From contig JANFNE010000039.1 of the NCBI GenBank assembly GCA_024867545.1, positions 186,001 to 250,000 of the forward strand: a DNA stretch of 64,000 nucleotides, in the 5' to 3' direction. The translations under genes and the position numbers were made by a program. The DNA is from Phytopythium helicoides. Lineage: Eukaryota > Oomycota > Peronosporomycetes > Pythiales > Pythiaceae. How positions within the stretch are numbered: position 1 is the first letter of the stretch; each line of letters opens with the position of its first letter. The notes under the pieces are model-generated. The model was not told the origin of the DNA. It was given only the letters and a program-made list of their open reading frames with translations, and ran no database searches. This document shows positions 19,986 to 30,733 of this stretch, one piece after another.

Positions 19986-22079
19986 ATGTTCGTCGCTGCC
20001 CCTACCACCGACTACGGTACTGCCTCGCTTCAGAGCGATGAAAGCCTGAGTGCCCGTGCATCCTCAGCTTCCAAGCGCAAAGCTGCCATTACATGGGGCT
20101 TGCTTGCTCTTGCAGCCGTCGGGGCCGTTGGAATCAAGTACTCTGGACAGACTCAATCCCCTGGCATTACTACACCTCCAGCTGACCCAGAAATTCAACA
20201 TGTGATGTCGAGTGCAGTTTCCAGCGAAGACACTGCTATCAGCGCACCTGCCGCTCCGGCGATGACAACGGCGGAGGACCAAGATATCTTCTGCATCCAG
20301 AGCACTTATGCCAACAATGTGACGAGGATGGTCGAGCCTGTGACAGGGCTAAAGTGGTCGAAGCGAGCTCCTTCCTCCGCTTCGACTATCAAAGTTGACG
20401 CCAACAAGCAGTACCAAGAGATTTTTGGCTTTGGAGGTGCCTTCACAGAAGCATCAGCACTTCAGTTTGAAAAGTTGTCTCCAGAGAAGCAGGAAGAAGT
20501 GCTGAAGCTGTACTTTGACAAGGAAACGGGCAACGGATACGAGTTTGGACGGGTCCCAATGGGCTCGTGCGACTTCTCCATCTCCTCGTACAACTTTGAC
20601 GATGTGCGGAACGACTCGACTCTGTCGCACTTTGATATGGGCGTCTCACATGACACCAAGGTTCTGATTCCGTTCATCCAGCGCGCTCTCGAGAAGAACC
20701 CAAATCTCAAAATGTTCCTTGCGCCATGGAGTCCTCCCGGATGGATGAAGCGTCCCACAAAGGATTACATCCCAAGCATGCTTGGTTCAGCGGACCCTGT
20801 TGGACTCGATGACGATTTCCGGGCGACCTGGGCACTCTACTTCTCCAAGTTCATTTCGGCGTACAAGAATCATGGAATCAACTTTTGGGGCTTGACGCCA
20901 CAAAACGAGCCGGAGTTTGCCGCCCCATGGGAGGCTTGCCGCTACTCTGCCGAGTTCCAAGCGGATTTTGTCGGCCGATACCTCGGACCAGTGATGAAGC
21001 GCGATCACCCGGAGGTGAAGATTATGGTGTTCGACCACAACCGAGGCAGCGTGTACCAGTGGGCGAACGAGATTTTCAACCACCCGACCGCCAGCCAGTA
21101 CGTGGATGGCATCGCTTTCCATTGGTACGATTACGCTCGGTTCATGGATGGCGTTGCTTTTCACGATCGGCTCAACGACACGCACTATGTCGACCCCAAG
21201 CGCTTCATGCTCGCTACCGAGAGCTGCAACTGTCCGGGCGTTGCGACGAAGGACGATGCCTGGTTCCGTGCTCAGCGCTACGCGCATGACATGATCATGG
21301 ATTTCAACAACTGGGTGTCTGGCTGGGTCGACTGGAACCTCATTCTTGATCACAACGGTGGCCCAAACCACCTCAACAACACCTGCGACGCACCGATCAT
21401 CATTGACGAGACGGACCAGGACTATTTCATTCAGCCCATGTACTACTTCATCCAGCATTTCTCCAAGTATGTGCCGCCTGGATCCAAGCGCATCCACTCG
21501 GAGGTGGCTGTCAAGTACAACAAGCCTGGTGACGCGCAGCTGTGGGTGCAGTACCCCTCGGGGCTCTACACCTGTGATGGTAGCTCCCGTCAGAACCTGC
21601 GACGCACGGAGGAGAACAAGCTCGAGGTAAACGGCACAATCTACTGCCTGTTCATGCGCGAGGTGCCGTGGCAGGGCAACCAGGTCGAGCTCATTCCTTG
21701 CCCCGGAACGAACCAGACGTGGACATTTGAGACCAACGGGCAGATCCACATCGACGACAACTGCCTTGGACTCAACCATGGATCGACCGACTACGGTGCG
21801 CGCATCATGGTGCAAAAGTGCATTGCAGAAGAAGCTGCTGCTCAGCACCAGCGATGGGAGTTTGTAGATGGCGTCATGAAGTCGAAGGCGTCTGACAAGT
21901 GCGTGACCGCTGGCTACCCGTTCGCCCAAGCGGCTGCTTTCGTGACACCCGAGAACAAAAAGGTGCTGGTCGTGCTGAATGAAAACACGGAAGCCGCCGA
22001 GTTCGACATTGCATTCGGAGACCTGAGCGTCTCAACCAGCGTTCCGCGCGGCGGCATTCGTACATTCACTTGGGAGTAA
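19986..22079 (+). CDS. GH30 glucosylceramidase-like glycosidase, membrane-anchored, with nested lectin module
   Basis: 697 aa from the ATG at 19986, chosen because the paralogue at 60.3 kb starts at the matching place (TTxYGTxSL). Residues of about 35-52 form one membrane segment, so a type II membrane or signal-anchor topology is likely. The GH30 barrel runs from about residue 110 (EIFGFGGAFTEASALQF) and carries the acid/base Glu308 (TPQNEPE) and nucleophile Glu412 (LATESCNCPG). Between the barrel and the final GH30 beta strands (from about 650) sits a segment of about 105 residues with two QxW motifs (QTW, QRW) and paired Cys, as in ricin-B beta-trefoils. GH30 enzymes of this type cleave glucosylceramide or beta-1,6-glucan; the substrate here is not settled. 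It converges with the GH3 gene, with 187 bp between stops. Confidence 0.93.
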   Translation: MFVAAPTTDYGTASLQSDESLSARASSASKRKAAITWGLLALAAVGAVGIKYSGQTQSPGITTPPADPEIQHVMSSAVSSEDTAISAPAAPAMTTAEDQDIFCIQSTYANNVTRMVEPVTGLKWSKRAPSSASTIKVDANKQYQEIFGFGGAFTEASALQFEKLSPEKQEEVLKLYFDKETGNGYEFGRVPMGSCDFSISSYNFDDVRNDSTLSHFDMGVSHDTKVLIPFIQRALEKNPNLKMFLAPWSPPGWMKRPTKDYIPSMLGSADPVGLDDDFRATWALYFSKFISAYKNHGINFWGLTPQNEPEFAAPWEACRYSAEFQADFVGRYLGPVMKRDHPEVKIMVFDHNRGSVYQWANEIFNHPTASQYVDGIAFHWYDYARFMDGVAFHDRLNDTHYVDPKRFMLATESCNCPGVATKDDAWFRAQRYAHDMIMDFNNWVSGWVDWNLILDHNGGPNHLNNTCDAPIIIDETDQDYFIQPMYYFIQHFSKYVPPGSKRIHSEVAVKYNKPGDAQLWVQYPSGLYTCDGSSRQNLRRTEENKLEVNGTIYCLFMREVPWQGNQVELIPCPGTNQTWTFETNGQIHIDDNCLGLNHGSTDYGARIMVQKCIAEEAAAQHQRWEFVDGVMKSKASDKCVTAGYPFAQAAAFVTPENKKVLVVLNENTEAAEFDIAFGDLSVSTSVPRGGIRTFTWE

Positions 22080-22266
22080 ACGGCCGTGGAGCAAAGGTGC
22101 TTCATGACTTCATATAGTGGCCACAAGAGCTAGCCAGTCATATATGGATCTAGAGTCACGTAGACGACAATGAAATTCACGATTCTCAAAATCTGCTTTG
22201 TTGTTGTGGTAGCTTGAATGTCTAGGACAGCTCACTCCAGAGCTGCTACACCATCACAGCAGCAGC

Positions 22267-24609
22267 TTAGTGGTACGGCTCGAAGCCACGAGCAGCCACA
22301 ACCTCTTCGGCGGCAGCAAGCGACGACGTGACATCGATCTCGTGGCTGAGGTTGTCGACTTCAATGGTCCACTTGCCCTGCACGACTTCCCAGTTGCCCT
22401 GCTCATCAGCAAGCGCGAACGACTTGGCGCGAAGGCAAAACTGCACCTCGGCCTGTTGACGCGGAGCAAGAACCGGGGTGACCTCGAACGCGACGAGCGA
22501 CTTGAGAGGACGACCGCCGAAGCCAGCCTGGGGCGGCTTCGCGAACACGAGCACCGTGTGGCGGCCCTCGAGCTCTCCGTCGTTCTGCACCGACACGCCG
22601 AACTGAGCCACACAAGTCGCGGAGTCGAGCTCCTGCTCCTGCTGCAAGTTACGGGCGAGGGAAACGGCATCGACCTGGACGGGAAGCGCGTTCGAGAGCC
22701 ATGAAAGCGGGAACTCGCTGTACGACAGACCGAAGCCAAAGTTGTATACGGGAGTGCCGGTGTAGAAGCGGTAAGTGCGACCAGGATTGCCAGTCGTTGG
22801 AGTCGGACGCATGTTCATGTCGTAGATCGACATGACTTGGGTGTAGTCCGCGGCATAGAACGTCTGGGTGAGCCGGCCCGACGGGTTGTACTTGCCAAAG
22901 AGCACGTCGGCGATCGCCTGTCCTCCAGCCATGCCAAGGTACCCGCCGAGCACGATGGCTCCAACCTTCGGGTGGTCCTTGTACAGGGACAGATCAATCA
23001 TGCCGCCCGTGATCACGACAATCACAATGGGCTTCTTCGCCACGCTTAGGATGCGATCGAGGAAGGCCTTCTGGAATCCAGGGAGGAGAAGGTGGTGGCG
23101 GTCGATTTCTTCGCGCTCCTGGCCCTGGTCCAGACCAACAAACGCGACAACCTGCTCGGAGGTTTCCGCCGCCTTGATGGCGTCGTCAAACTCGGGGATG
23201 ACGTCTCCGTATACGCGGCAGCCCTCAGCATACTTGATGTTGTCGGCATACTTGGAAATGCCCTCCAGTGGCGTCACAATGTGCGACGGCGTGCCGTTGT
23301 AGTTGCCCAGCAGCGTGTAGCTGGCGTTGAAGTGCGGACCCACGAGCGCAATCGATGCCTGCTTCGAGCTTGAGTAGTCGCTCGCAGCAAGCGGCAGCGT
23401 CTTGCCCTCGTTCTTGAGGAGCACAATGCTCTGCTGCGCAGCCTCAAGAGCCAGCGACGTGTGTGCAGACGTCTCGATGCTATCGGTGGTGATATCACTG
23501 AAGGGCTGGCCGCCCTTCTCGAACATGCCGAGGCGCATCTTGACGCGGAACATGTTACCAAGCGCAGTGTACACCATATCCTTGCTAACCACACCGTTCT
23601 CAAGCGCATTGTCGAGGTGCTGGCGCAGGAACTCGCCGCAGTTCAGATCCATGCCGGCATTAAGCGTCGTCGCGACCGTGACGTCGGCTGACTGCGTGTA
23701 GTGGTGCTCGTAGATGACGTCAGCGACCGCTGCGCAGTCCGATGTGATGTAGCCATCGAACTTCCACTGCTTGCGCACGAGATCGGTAAGCAGGGCCTTG
23801 TCAGCGCACGCTGGGATGCCGTTGACGGCGTTGTAGCTGCACATGATGGAGCTCACATGACCGCGCTTGACGCAGTCCTCGAACGCCGGGAAGTACGTGT
23901 CAACCTGGTCCTGGCGCGTGACCATGGCGTTGTTGCGGTGACGAGGCACCTCTTGCGAGTACGACGAGAAGTGCTTGCAGCAGCCCGAGGCCTTGAGGAA
24001 CTTGGGCGGCGCTGCGTCTCCCTTGCCCTCCATCGACTCGCCTTGCAGGCCACGCACGAACGCGACTGCGTACTCGCCATTGAGGTACGGGTCCTCGCCG
24101 GGCGTCTCCTGTCCGCGTCCCCATCGTGGGTCGCGGTAGATGTTGACGTTCGGCGTCCAGAAGGTGAGGCCGGCCGTGTCCGAGTTGTAGAACGCGCGGC
24201 CCTCGGTCGAGACGGCCTCGGCGATCTGGTAGAAGAGTGTGCGGTTGAAGGAGGAGGAGGTGCTGATGACCTGCGGGTAGCTCGTGGCGAAGGGCGTGGG
24301 GGCCTTGAAGCTCACGCCTGGCGAGCGCGCGACGCCGTGCAGCGCCTCGTTCCACCACTGGTAGGACGGCAGGCCGAGGCTCGAGACGGCCGTCGAGTTG
24401 TCCACCAGCAGCCCGGCCGCGTCATGCAGCGGGATGCGCTGCAGCAGGTCGTCCACGCGCTCGTCGAGGCTCAGCGCCGAGTTGCAGAACGGCAGGCTCG
24501 AGATGCTGGGCGAGTCGCACACGCCCGCGGCGTACGAGCGCTGGGTCTGCGCCGTCGCCGACGCGAGCGCCAGCGCGGCCGCCACGATCGCCCACTGCGC
24601 GCCTCGCAT
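22267..24609 (-). CDS. Secreted GH3 beta-glucosidase/beta-xylosidase
   Basis: 780 aa from the ATG at 24609, which is followed directly by a signal peptide (hydrophobic core AAALALASATA, likely cleavage near residue 21). The GH3 N-terminal domain includes ALHGVAR, NIYRDPRWGRGQETPGEDP and GCCKHF, and the nucleophile is Asp291 in ITSDCAAV. The SDC context and following YEHHYT resemble plant-type beta-xylosidases more than classical beta-glucosidases. The GH3 C-terminal domain (VALVGPHF) and a fibronectin-III-like tail with VLVFAKPP follow. It releases terminal sugars from beta-linked glycans outside the cell. Single exon, no frame damage. It sits tail to tail with the GH30 gene. Confidence 0.93.
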   Translation of the reverse strand: MRGAQWAIVAAALALASATAQTQRSYAAGVCDSPSISSLPFCNSALSLDERVDDLLQRIPLHDAAGLLVDNSTAVSSLGLPSYQWWNEALHGVARSPGVSFKAPTPFATSYPQVISTSSSFNRTLFYQIAEAVSTEGRAFYNSDTAGLTFWTPNVNIYRDPRWGRGQETPGEDPYLNGEYAVAFVRGLQGESMEGKGDAAPPKFLKASGCCKHFSSYSQEVPRHRNNAMVTRQDQVDTYFPAFEDCVKRGHVSSIMCSYNAVNGIPACADKALLTDLVRKQWKFDGYITSDCAAVADVIYEHHYTQSADVTVATTLNAGMDLNCGEFLRQHLDNALENGVVSKDMVYTALGNMFRVKMRLGMFEKGGQPFSDITTDSIETSAHTSLALEAAQQSIVLLKNEGKTLPLAASDYSSSKQASIALVGPHFNASYTLLGNYNGTPSHIVTPLEGISKYADNIKYAEGCRVYGDVIPEFDDAIKAAETSEQVVAFVGLDQGQEREEIDRHHLLLPGFQKAFLDRILSVAKKPIVIVVITGGMIDLSLYKDHPKVGAIVLGGYLGMAGGQAIADVLFGKYNPSGRLTQTFYAADYTQVMSIYDMNMRPTPTTGNPGRTYRFYTGTPVYNFGFGLSYSEFPLSWLSNALPVQVDAVSLARNLQQEQELDSATCVAQFGVSVQNDGELEGRHTVLVFAKPPQAGFGGRPLKSLVAFEVTPVLAPRQQAEVQFCLRAKSFALADEQGNWEVVQGKWTIEVDNLSHEIDVTSSLAAAEEVVAARGFEPYH

Positions 24610-24971
24610 GTCTGGTCCCTTGAGCTCTGCGCGTCGAAATCCAAAGTGAGCTGCCTGCGGATCGAGCGGAGCGTGGCGGCCCTTCTTCAAGCCGCACACC
24701 GCCAAAAGATGCGCCGGCAGGCGACAGTGGCACTGCGCCACTGCGCGCTGATTGTGCGCCGCGCGGATCCGCCTGAGCTCACGCAGATGAATGGAGCAGG
24801 CGGACAAGCACCGCCTTGCTCGTCATGGTCGCTCGCCAAGTGCACCTACCGCCAAACGCATGCGCCGAGGTGGCCGCATACTTGGCCCAAGTCACTTCAA
24901 CCACGCATCATTTCCGCAATCCAACACACGTGAGCACCGTGGCGTGGCACACACATCAAAGATTAAAAGTA
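24610..24971. other. 5' flank of the GH3 gene
   Basis: GC-rich sequence; the GH3 frame stays open for 66 more codons upstream without a signal-peptide-like start, so I treat it as untranslated leader/promoter. It ends at the edge of the first long repeat. Confidence 0.5.
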
Positions 24972-26580
24972 CATTCGCACGACATTCAAGCAACCCTGCA
25001 GGTTGAAGTCGGTGCGCTGAGGCTGGGATGCCGTTGGGGGCTCTCTCTCTTGGCCGGAGCCGAAGGCTGCGTGGGTGAGCACGCTTGACGAGGGAGGGAG
25101 TCGATGGCGATATGACAAGACATGTGGGTCATCGGTGGGCTCGGTACGTGGACTTTGGCTGTATGCGATGGTGGTGGCGTGTTGACGAGCGGCTAGTGTC
25201 AGCGATTGACATATCGACGAATGCCTTGGCCATGATTTCTACAGTACGCATGATATAGTGATCATCATCAGCAGTGGCTCTGGTGTGGCGAACGGGTCCA
25301 TACATACAGCATCAGAGCCGGGTCGTCATCGTTGTCTGTGTCCAGCAGCAATGTGGTTACAGGCAGTAGCGTGAGGTGCGAGTGAGACGACAGCAAGCAG
25401 CTCGGCGCGCGCGCGAGAGCGCTAAAGAGTGGAGTCGCGAGTCTTCTTTGAGCAGCTCTGCATCTGTCGAGAGTGACGGGACTTTGTCGGTGTCTCGTGG
25501 TGCTGGATCGATCGGCAGCGGTGTGAATACACAAGCTCTTTGACCACCACCGTCTCGAAGAGTGTGCAACTTCATCTACGGGCGAGTGTGTTCATGTCTA
25601 GCGCGACTAGCACGGGCTCAGACGCTACGATATCACTAAGGCGATTTGCCATTGGCATCGTCCTGTCGGTGGTACCTTCCGTTGCGGACAGTCGTCGCGT
25701 GGCTGCGATGACCGATCCAGCTCGAATGGCGTTGCCAGAGAAGTTCTGGTCTCCGGCGGCATGGCGCCAGCGAATACAGTATATGGTGGCATCGCGAGCG
25801 GTTCTCCTGCGATCTGCACAAGGGCGGTGTCATTTATCTAGGATAGATGTCGGGCGATAACTTGCGAAAGTGTGATCACTGCGAGTGGTGTCAGCCGCAC
25901 GAGTGTCGTTCGGGTCTTCATCTGTGGTTTCATGTAGCACAAGTGGCGTGAGCGGTGCTGGCATCATCAGCGAGCTCTCACCGGCAGCACAGCGGCAATT
26001 GCGAGCCGCATTTCGTCGATGATTGACGGCATCGCGAGCGCGTCGGAGGTGTGTCGATTGTCAAGGCAGCTGAGTACAGGCCGGTTTGGTAATTGCCACG
26101 AAGTCCGAGTTCTTCACCAACACTGGCAGTGAGATAGATCAGCTAGCTAGCTGCTCATGCTACCGAGTTCCCTACTGGGTGTACCCCGCTCTTGGGGAGA
26201 GCGGCAACACACGCATTCACACCTTCCCATCGACCATCCTCCACAGCCGAGTGTCATACGCGCGTCATCAGGAACATGCTTCATGCCAGATGATGCTGCC
26301 ACTCCACACACGTCATCATCGCCTCGAGCCACTGCGACATAGGCGTGGCTCAACCATCGCACCTCTCCAACAGTGTTCTTAGCGATGTGACTAGGAAAGG
26401 CGCGAAGAATTTGGCGAAAACACAACAGGCACAATGAGCATGGCGACGATGAACACACAGTATGTGTACAGGAGCGTCGACAATGGTTCAGATGCGACCC
26501 AATCTCTCGCTCGATGGATGTCTCTGAGAACGCAGTGTAGTCGCTTCAAGTTGAAGTGGTCGTGGCCATAAAAGGAAATA
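24972..26580. repeat. Long unknown repeat, copy A (direct repeat with 30734-32292)
   Basis: From CATTCGCACGACATTC to about GGCCATAAAAGG this stretch aligns almost base for base with 30734-32292. The main differences are a block of about 40 bp (GGGGGCTCTCTCTCTTGGCC and on, near 25,035) present only here, and a few small indels and substitutions. No open frame longer than about 105 codons, and none with a recognisable domain. The frames seen are the same in both copies and look like shadows. Family unknown. Confidence 0.9.
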
Positions 26581-26787
26581 TTGAGAACATAGTGAATATT
26601 ACTGTAAATGTACATTTGTAAATACTACATAGATTTTTTTACTCTTCATTTTGCAAAACCTAAGAATTTGACCTTGAATTCACCACCATGCAAGAATACA
26701 GAACGAGATGGGAGACTGGATGGCGCTAAATTGATAAGAACTCATCAAGCAATTTTCAATTTCATCATTGTAAAAAAGATCAAGCAG
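26581..26787. other. AT-rich flank of the mariner remnant
   Basis: AT-rich and unlike its surroundings, probably the end of the degenerate Tc1/mariner element. I could not identify a clear terminal repeat. Confidence 0.4.
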
Positions 26788-27945
26788 TTAGGAGTGTATG
26801 GTGCCAAACAAGAAATAGCATGTGTTCCCGGAAACGAGAATGATTGGTATTATTAACACTTTGTATCGCGTTCTTATAGCTCGAGAACGGTAAAGCAGCG
26901 CCTGGGAATGAATATTACGAAAACAATGCCAAATTTGTCGTCGATCAATTTTCGCCCGGCAGTCCTGGGATGGGATTGCAAAGGTCCTATCTAGATTTAA
27001 ACCGAGCATAGAACGCTTGCAAAAAGACGCCCCAATGTTCTCAATAGGATTCAAGTCTGGTGGCTTTGTTGGTATCTCCAATTAGTTAGCAGTTCGTATA
27101 TCGAAAAAGTCATTTACTACAGATTGATGCTTTTGTTTCCTGGAAAATTCAATCACAACCATAGACAAACTCAATCAAGGTCAACTAGTGCTCAATTATG
27201 GCGTTGATGTATGCTATGGTGCCCTGTTTGCACTCCAATATCACCAAGTCGCTACACTACTATTACAGGCCATTCGGGTCGTTCAGGTTGAACTTCAGCC
27301 CTCCTTGGGTTTTGTAGTCTTCACCGGCGACGACATGCAAGCGAATAGCTCTCGACATAGATGGTCCATGAACTCGAGGACATGAACAAAATCACCGGTG
27401 TTTTAATGGTATACGTTCCCCTCGAGTCGTCATTCGAGTAGAAGCAGCTATAAGACTCCAAAACTCTCGAAAGGAGCTTCTCACTAGTAAAGAGTAGGTC
27501 TGCGTCAGTTTTCGCCCATTATACCAGCTCGAACGTAGAGTACCTGAAATTTCCCGTTGAGTCACATTTTCCCCCAAACTCTTTTTAGTGGCGCCTTATC
27601 CACTGTGCCATATTTGCAGTGAGCCCCGAGGTCAATGAGGTAGATATATCTGCTCACAAGCTTCTTGTTGCGACGCTTGCCATTGAGAGTCACTTGCAGT
27701 CCTAATCTTGTCAGATACTGCACAGCACTTCCAGCTCCCCCTAAAAAACGAAATGCACCCCTTTGACGTATGATTGGTTTTTTGTAAAACCAAATAGGTC
27801 GGCGTTGCCCCGATTTGAAAAGCACGGGCAACGTCGTCACCTTTGAAGAAAACTTGACCAAATGCTCGTAACCCCCGCACGTCCACCACATGAGTGCACT
27901 CACAACGATCCGTGAATAGCTCTTTGAACGCTTGACAAATTGCAT
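26788..27945 (-). pseudogene. Degenerate Tc1/mariner-type transposase remnant
   Basis: On the minus strand at about 26,788-27,081 the frame contains PPDLNPIEN, the hallmark of the third catalytic position of Tc1/mariner DDE/D transposases, followed by a tail like the family C terminus (SQALLYRSRAIRTRYK). Further upstream, separate short frames (about 27,290-27,400, 27,392-27,577 and 27,562-27,945) are interrupted by stops and shifts. They probably belong to the same decayed gene, but I cannot assign motifs to them. Base composition is AT-rich compared with the neighbouring genes. It cannot encode a full protein. The outer limits are uncertain. Confidence 0.6.
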
Positions 27946-28338
27946 CGTCTGGTTTCTTTCAACACCTGCGCAGACGCTATCGGTTCTTGTTTATCTGTCT
28001 TAGACGCCCTCAGAACTCAGACGAGCAATGTTGTTTCAGTCAACGGAGCGTCGTGATATGCCTTCACAGAGTTAGCTGTCCAGTTCTCTTGCATTTTTTC
28101 CATTACATTCATCGCGGGTGCGCTGCGAGCAGAAGGCTGACGGGGTCGGGAACGACCGCAGGAAACAACCGCAACCGCTTCGCATGAATAGCATCTTCTG
28201 CCCACATATGAAGGCCGAGCTGGGCGAACATGACCAAATAGCAAGTGATGAAGACGAGTTCAATTTGATAACCAGTCAATAACAATTTGGTACAAGGTAG
28301 GTACGACAAAAATGGTACATAGTACCATTATCATACTT
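27946..28338. other. No gene recognised
   Basis: Mixed sequence between the mariner remnant and the short tandem duplication. Only short frames, none convincing. Confidence 0.5.
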
Positions 28339-28460
28339 ATGGTCGGGGTACCCGACTTACTGACCCTCCCACGGCAAAACCTTGCACAACACATGGTCGG
28401 GGTACCCGACTTACTGACCCTCCCACCCGTAGGGGGGGCCAAAACCTTGCACAACACATT
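28339..28460. repeat. Imperfect tandem duplication with near-palindromic core
   Basis: Two copies of a roughly 54-67-bp sequence beginning ATGGTCGGGGTACCCGACTT (28339 and 28393) and ending near AACCTTGCACAACAC. The second has a 13-bp insertion with a run of seven G. The core TCGGGGTACCCGA is nearly palindromic. Confidence 0.85.
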
Positions 28461-28699
28461 CCCCGTACAAGACATGAATGCACAAACACTCCATATTACA
28501 TATGTTCACATACAAAAGCAACCTGTACCACATTTACCCTGCGAAAGCACTGGTCACTTTTGATACTGCAACGTTGCAGTGTCAAAAGTGAGAACGGTAC
28601 CGTACCGGTAACGCGCCACCACCGGGCTTCAAGCACCACAGCCACCACGGCATCAGTGATGGACTTGTCGAGCATGCGCACGGACGCCAAACGCCAGCA

Positions 28700-30100
28700 C
28701 ACAAGCAAGCAAAGCACAGCAAAGCATGAGCGCAGTGCGAAAGTTTGACGGCTCTTCGTCGAGCGATGCGGGCGCTGACGTGAGCGTGTCAAGCGACAAC
28801 TCAAGGAGCGGTTTGTCTGGCGCGGTGTTCGCGTTAATCGGCCCTGGAGGCGGTATCTGCATCATCCAGAGAAGTAGCGTCACCAGCAGCGTCGGCAACG
28901 ACGTGATGTTGTAGGGCGGATCGGTGGACAGCTCGAGTGCGGCGCAGTCTGTGAAGACCCTTGGCGCCAGCATCGCGCAGGGCGTGGATGGCAATGTGAT
29001 GGTGGATGGCGGGTTGACGTCCGGCTCTGTTGGCGGCTTTGTGCCTTTGACGAGTTGCGATGGCTTGTCGACGAGCGGCTCGGTGTTGATCTCGACACAC
29101 GGCGCTGCGAGCAGCAGCAGTAGCAGCAGCGCCAACGTGACCGTGACGAGCGGCACTCTGGCGTGTCGAGCGGGTCCGTGCGCATTGGAAGCGGATCGTC
29201 GACGTCGTCTGTTGCCGGCAAGATATAGGTCGCGGGCGGATCTTCCGTGAGCGGTAGCGGCGCGTCCATCTCTCTGTCGAGTGGTGCGTCGTCGAGTGGC
29301 GCGGGCGGCAGCGTGAACATCCTGAGCAGTGCTAGCGAGCGAGCGAGTCGATGACAAGCGGCATGGTGAGGATGAGTGTGGGTTCAAGCGCTGTGACGTG
29401 GACGTGGGGAGCAGCGTAATGCGTGTTTCAAGCGGCTCTGCATCTGGCGGTGCGTCCAGGTCGGTGTCGATCTCGTCGGGTGCGTCCACGACTGCTTCTG
29501 GCGGTGTGGTGAGCACGTATGGCGGCTCTGGCGGCCTGTCTGGAAGAAACGTGACTTTCTCTGGCGGCGCGAGCAGCTCAGCGTCCATCGGCACTAGCGG
29601 GCCTTTGTCGGTGTTTGGCGGCGCAGGATCGGTCGGCGGCGCTGGATCGGTCGGCGGCGACGTGAGTGCGTCGGTCGGTACAAGCTCTTCGACTGCCGGT
29701 GCCTCAGCGCGGGTGTCGAGTGCCGCGAGCTCGACGACGAGCGGCGGTGTGTTCGTGTCAAGCGCGACTGGCGCGAGTTCCGGTGCGGGGACGCTGTTGG
29801 GTGGCTCTGCCAGCGAGCAGCGTCTCTGCCGGGGCTATTGTCGTGTCGGTGGGCTCGTCCATTGCGGACGGTGGTCGCGTGGCTGTCTGGTGATTCGAGC
29901 TCGACGGGGGCTGCTGGAGAAGTCTTGATCTATTGCGGCGCGAGCTCAGCGAGCACGACGTTGATGAACGCAGTGATCAGTGGCGTGCCACTCGTAGGTC
30001 ATTTTATTGCTGGGTGCCATGAGGTCACCGTGCTCTCTGTGTCGGGCCGCAGCTTGAAGGAAGCATGATGGCGTTGATTGGAGTTAGTAGAATGAGCACC
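28700..30100. repeat. Diverged third copy (B) of the long repeat, low-complexity
   Basis: Parts of this block line up with copies A and C. For example, 29,610-29,650 resembles the TTTGTCGGTGTCTCGTGGTG stretch of A, 29,748-29,780 matches GTGTTCATGTCTAGCGCG, and 29,862-29,885 matches TTGCGGACAGTCGTCGCGTG. It is more GC-rich and reads as Ser/Gly/Val-rich on plus (open 29,329-29,928) or Pro/Asp-rich on minus (open 28,653-29,594). Neither has a recognised domain. It may be the less decayed version of the sequence that became repeats A and C. Confidence 0.6.
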
Positions 30101-30733
30101 TGTGAGTTGTCATCTATGGCGGCGTGTTGCGAAAGTGGCAGGAACGGCGACGGCATGCCTAGACAGCAAAAGCAGTGGAGCGTCCGGGAACGAGTGCATC
30201 CTGGGCAGCATCCCAATAATCAGTAGTGCTGCCATTGCGAGCAGCAGCGGAGGTGGTGTCTGTGGCAGTCGAAAGTAGCAACAGTTAGAGACTGTCAATC
30301 GGACCGACATTATGTGAGGATCACCCTTCTCGCGAAGGTATTCAAGTCGACGCAAGGCGCGGTCGAAACCATGCAGCACCTCTTCGCGATTGTCAAGACC
30401 GCAACAGTTGCGAAAATCTAAGCAAACGGTTTGCTCAGTATTGAGCACTTTCGAGCGCTGAGAGATCTCGTGCCGAGTCGTACGACATGTGTCACGGTTG
30501 CGTCTAGTTATAGTGCTCATGCCCATGGACAACATCGTTTCAGAGTTTCGTACTCTACGACGCCAGTATCAACAAAGCGAGCATTCCCCTCTACATGCAG
30601 TAGCCACGTACATGTTCTTTTGCGTATGAACGTGTACGCGTTCGTGCATCGATCCACACCAAGATGCAAGCGAGTCGGGTACCCTGACCATACAGCGAGC
30701 CGCCAGGCGAGAACTGTAGCCAATAGTATACTT

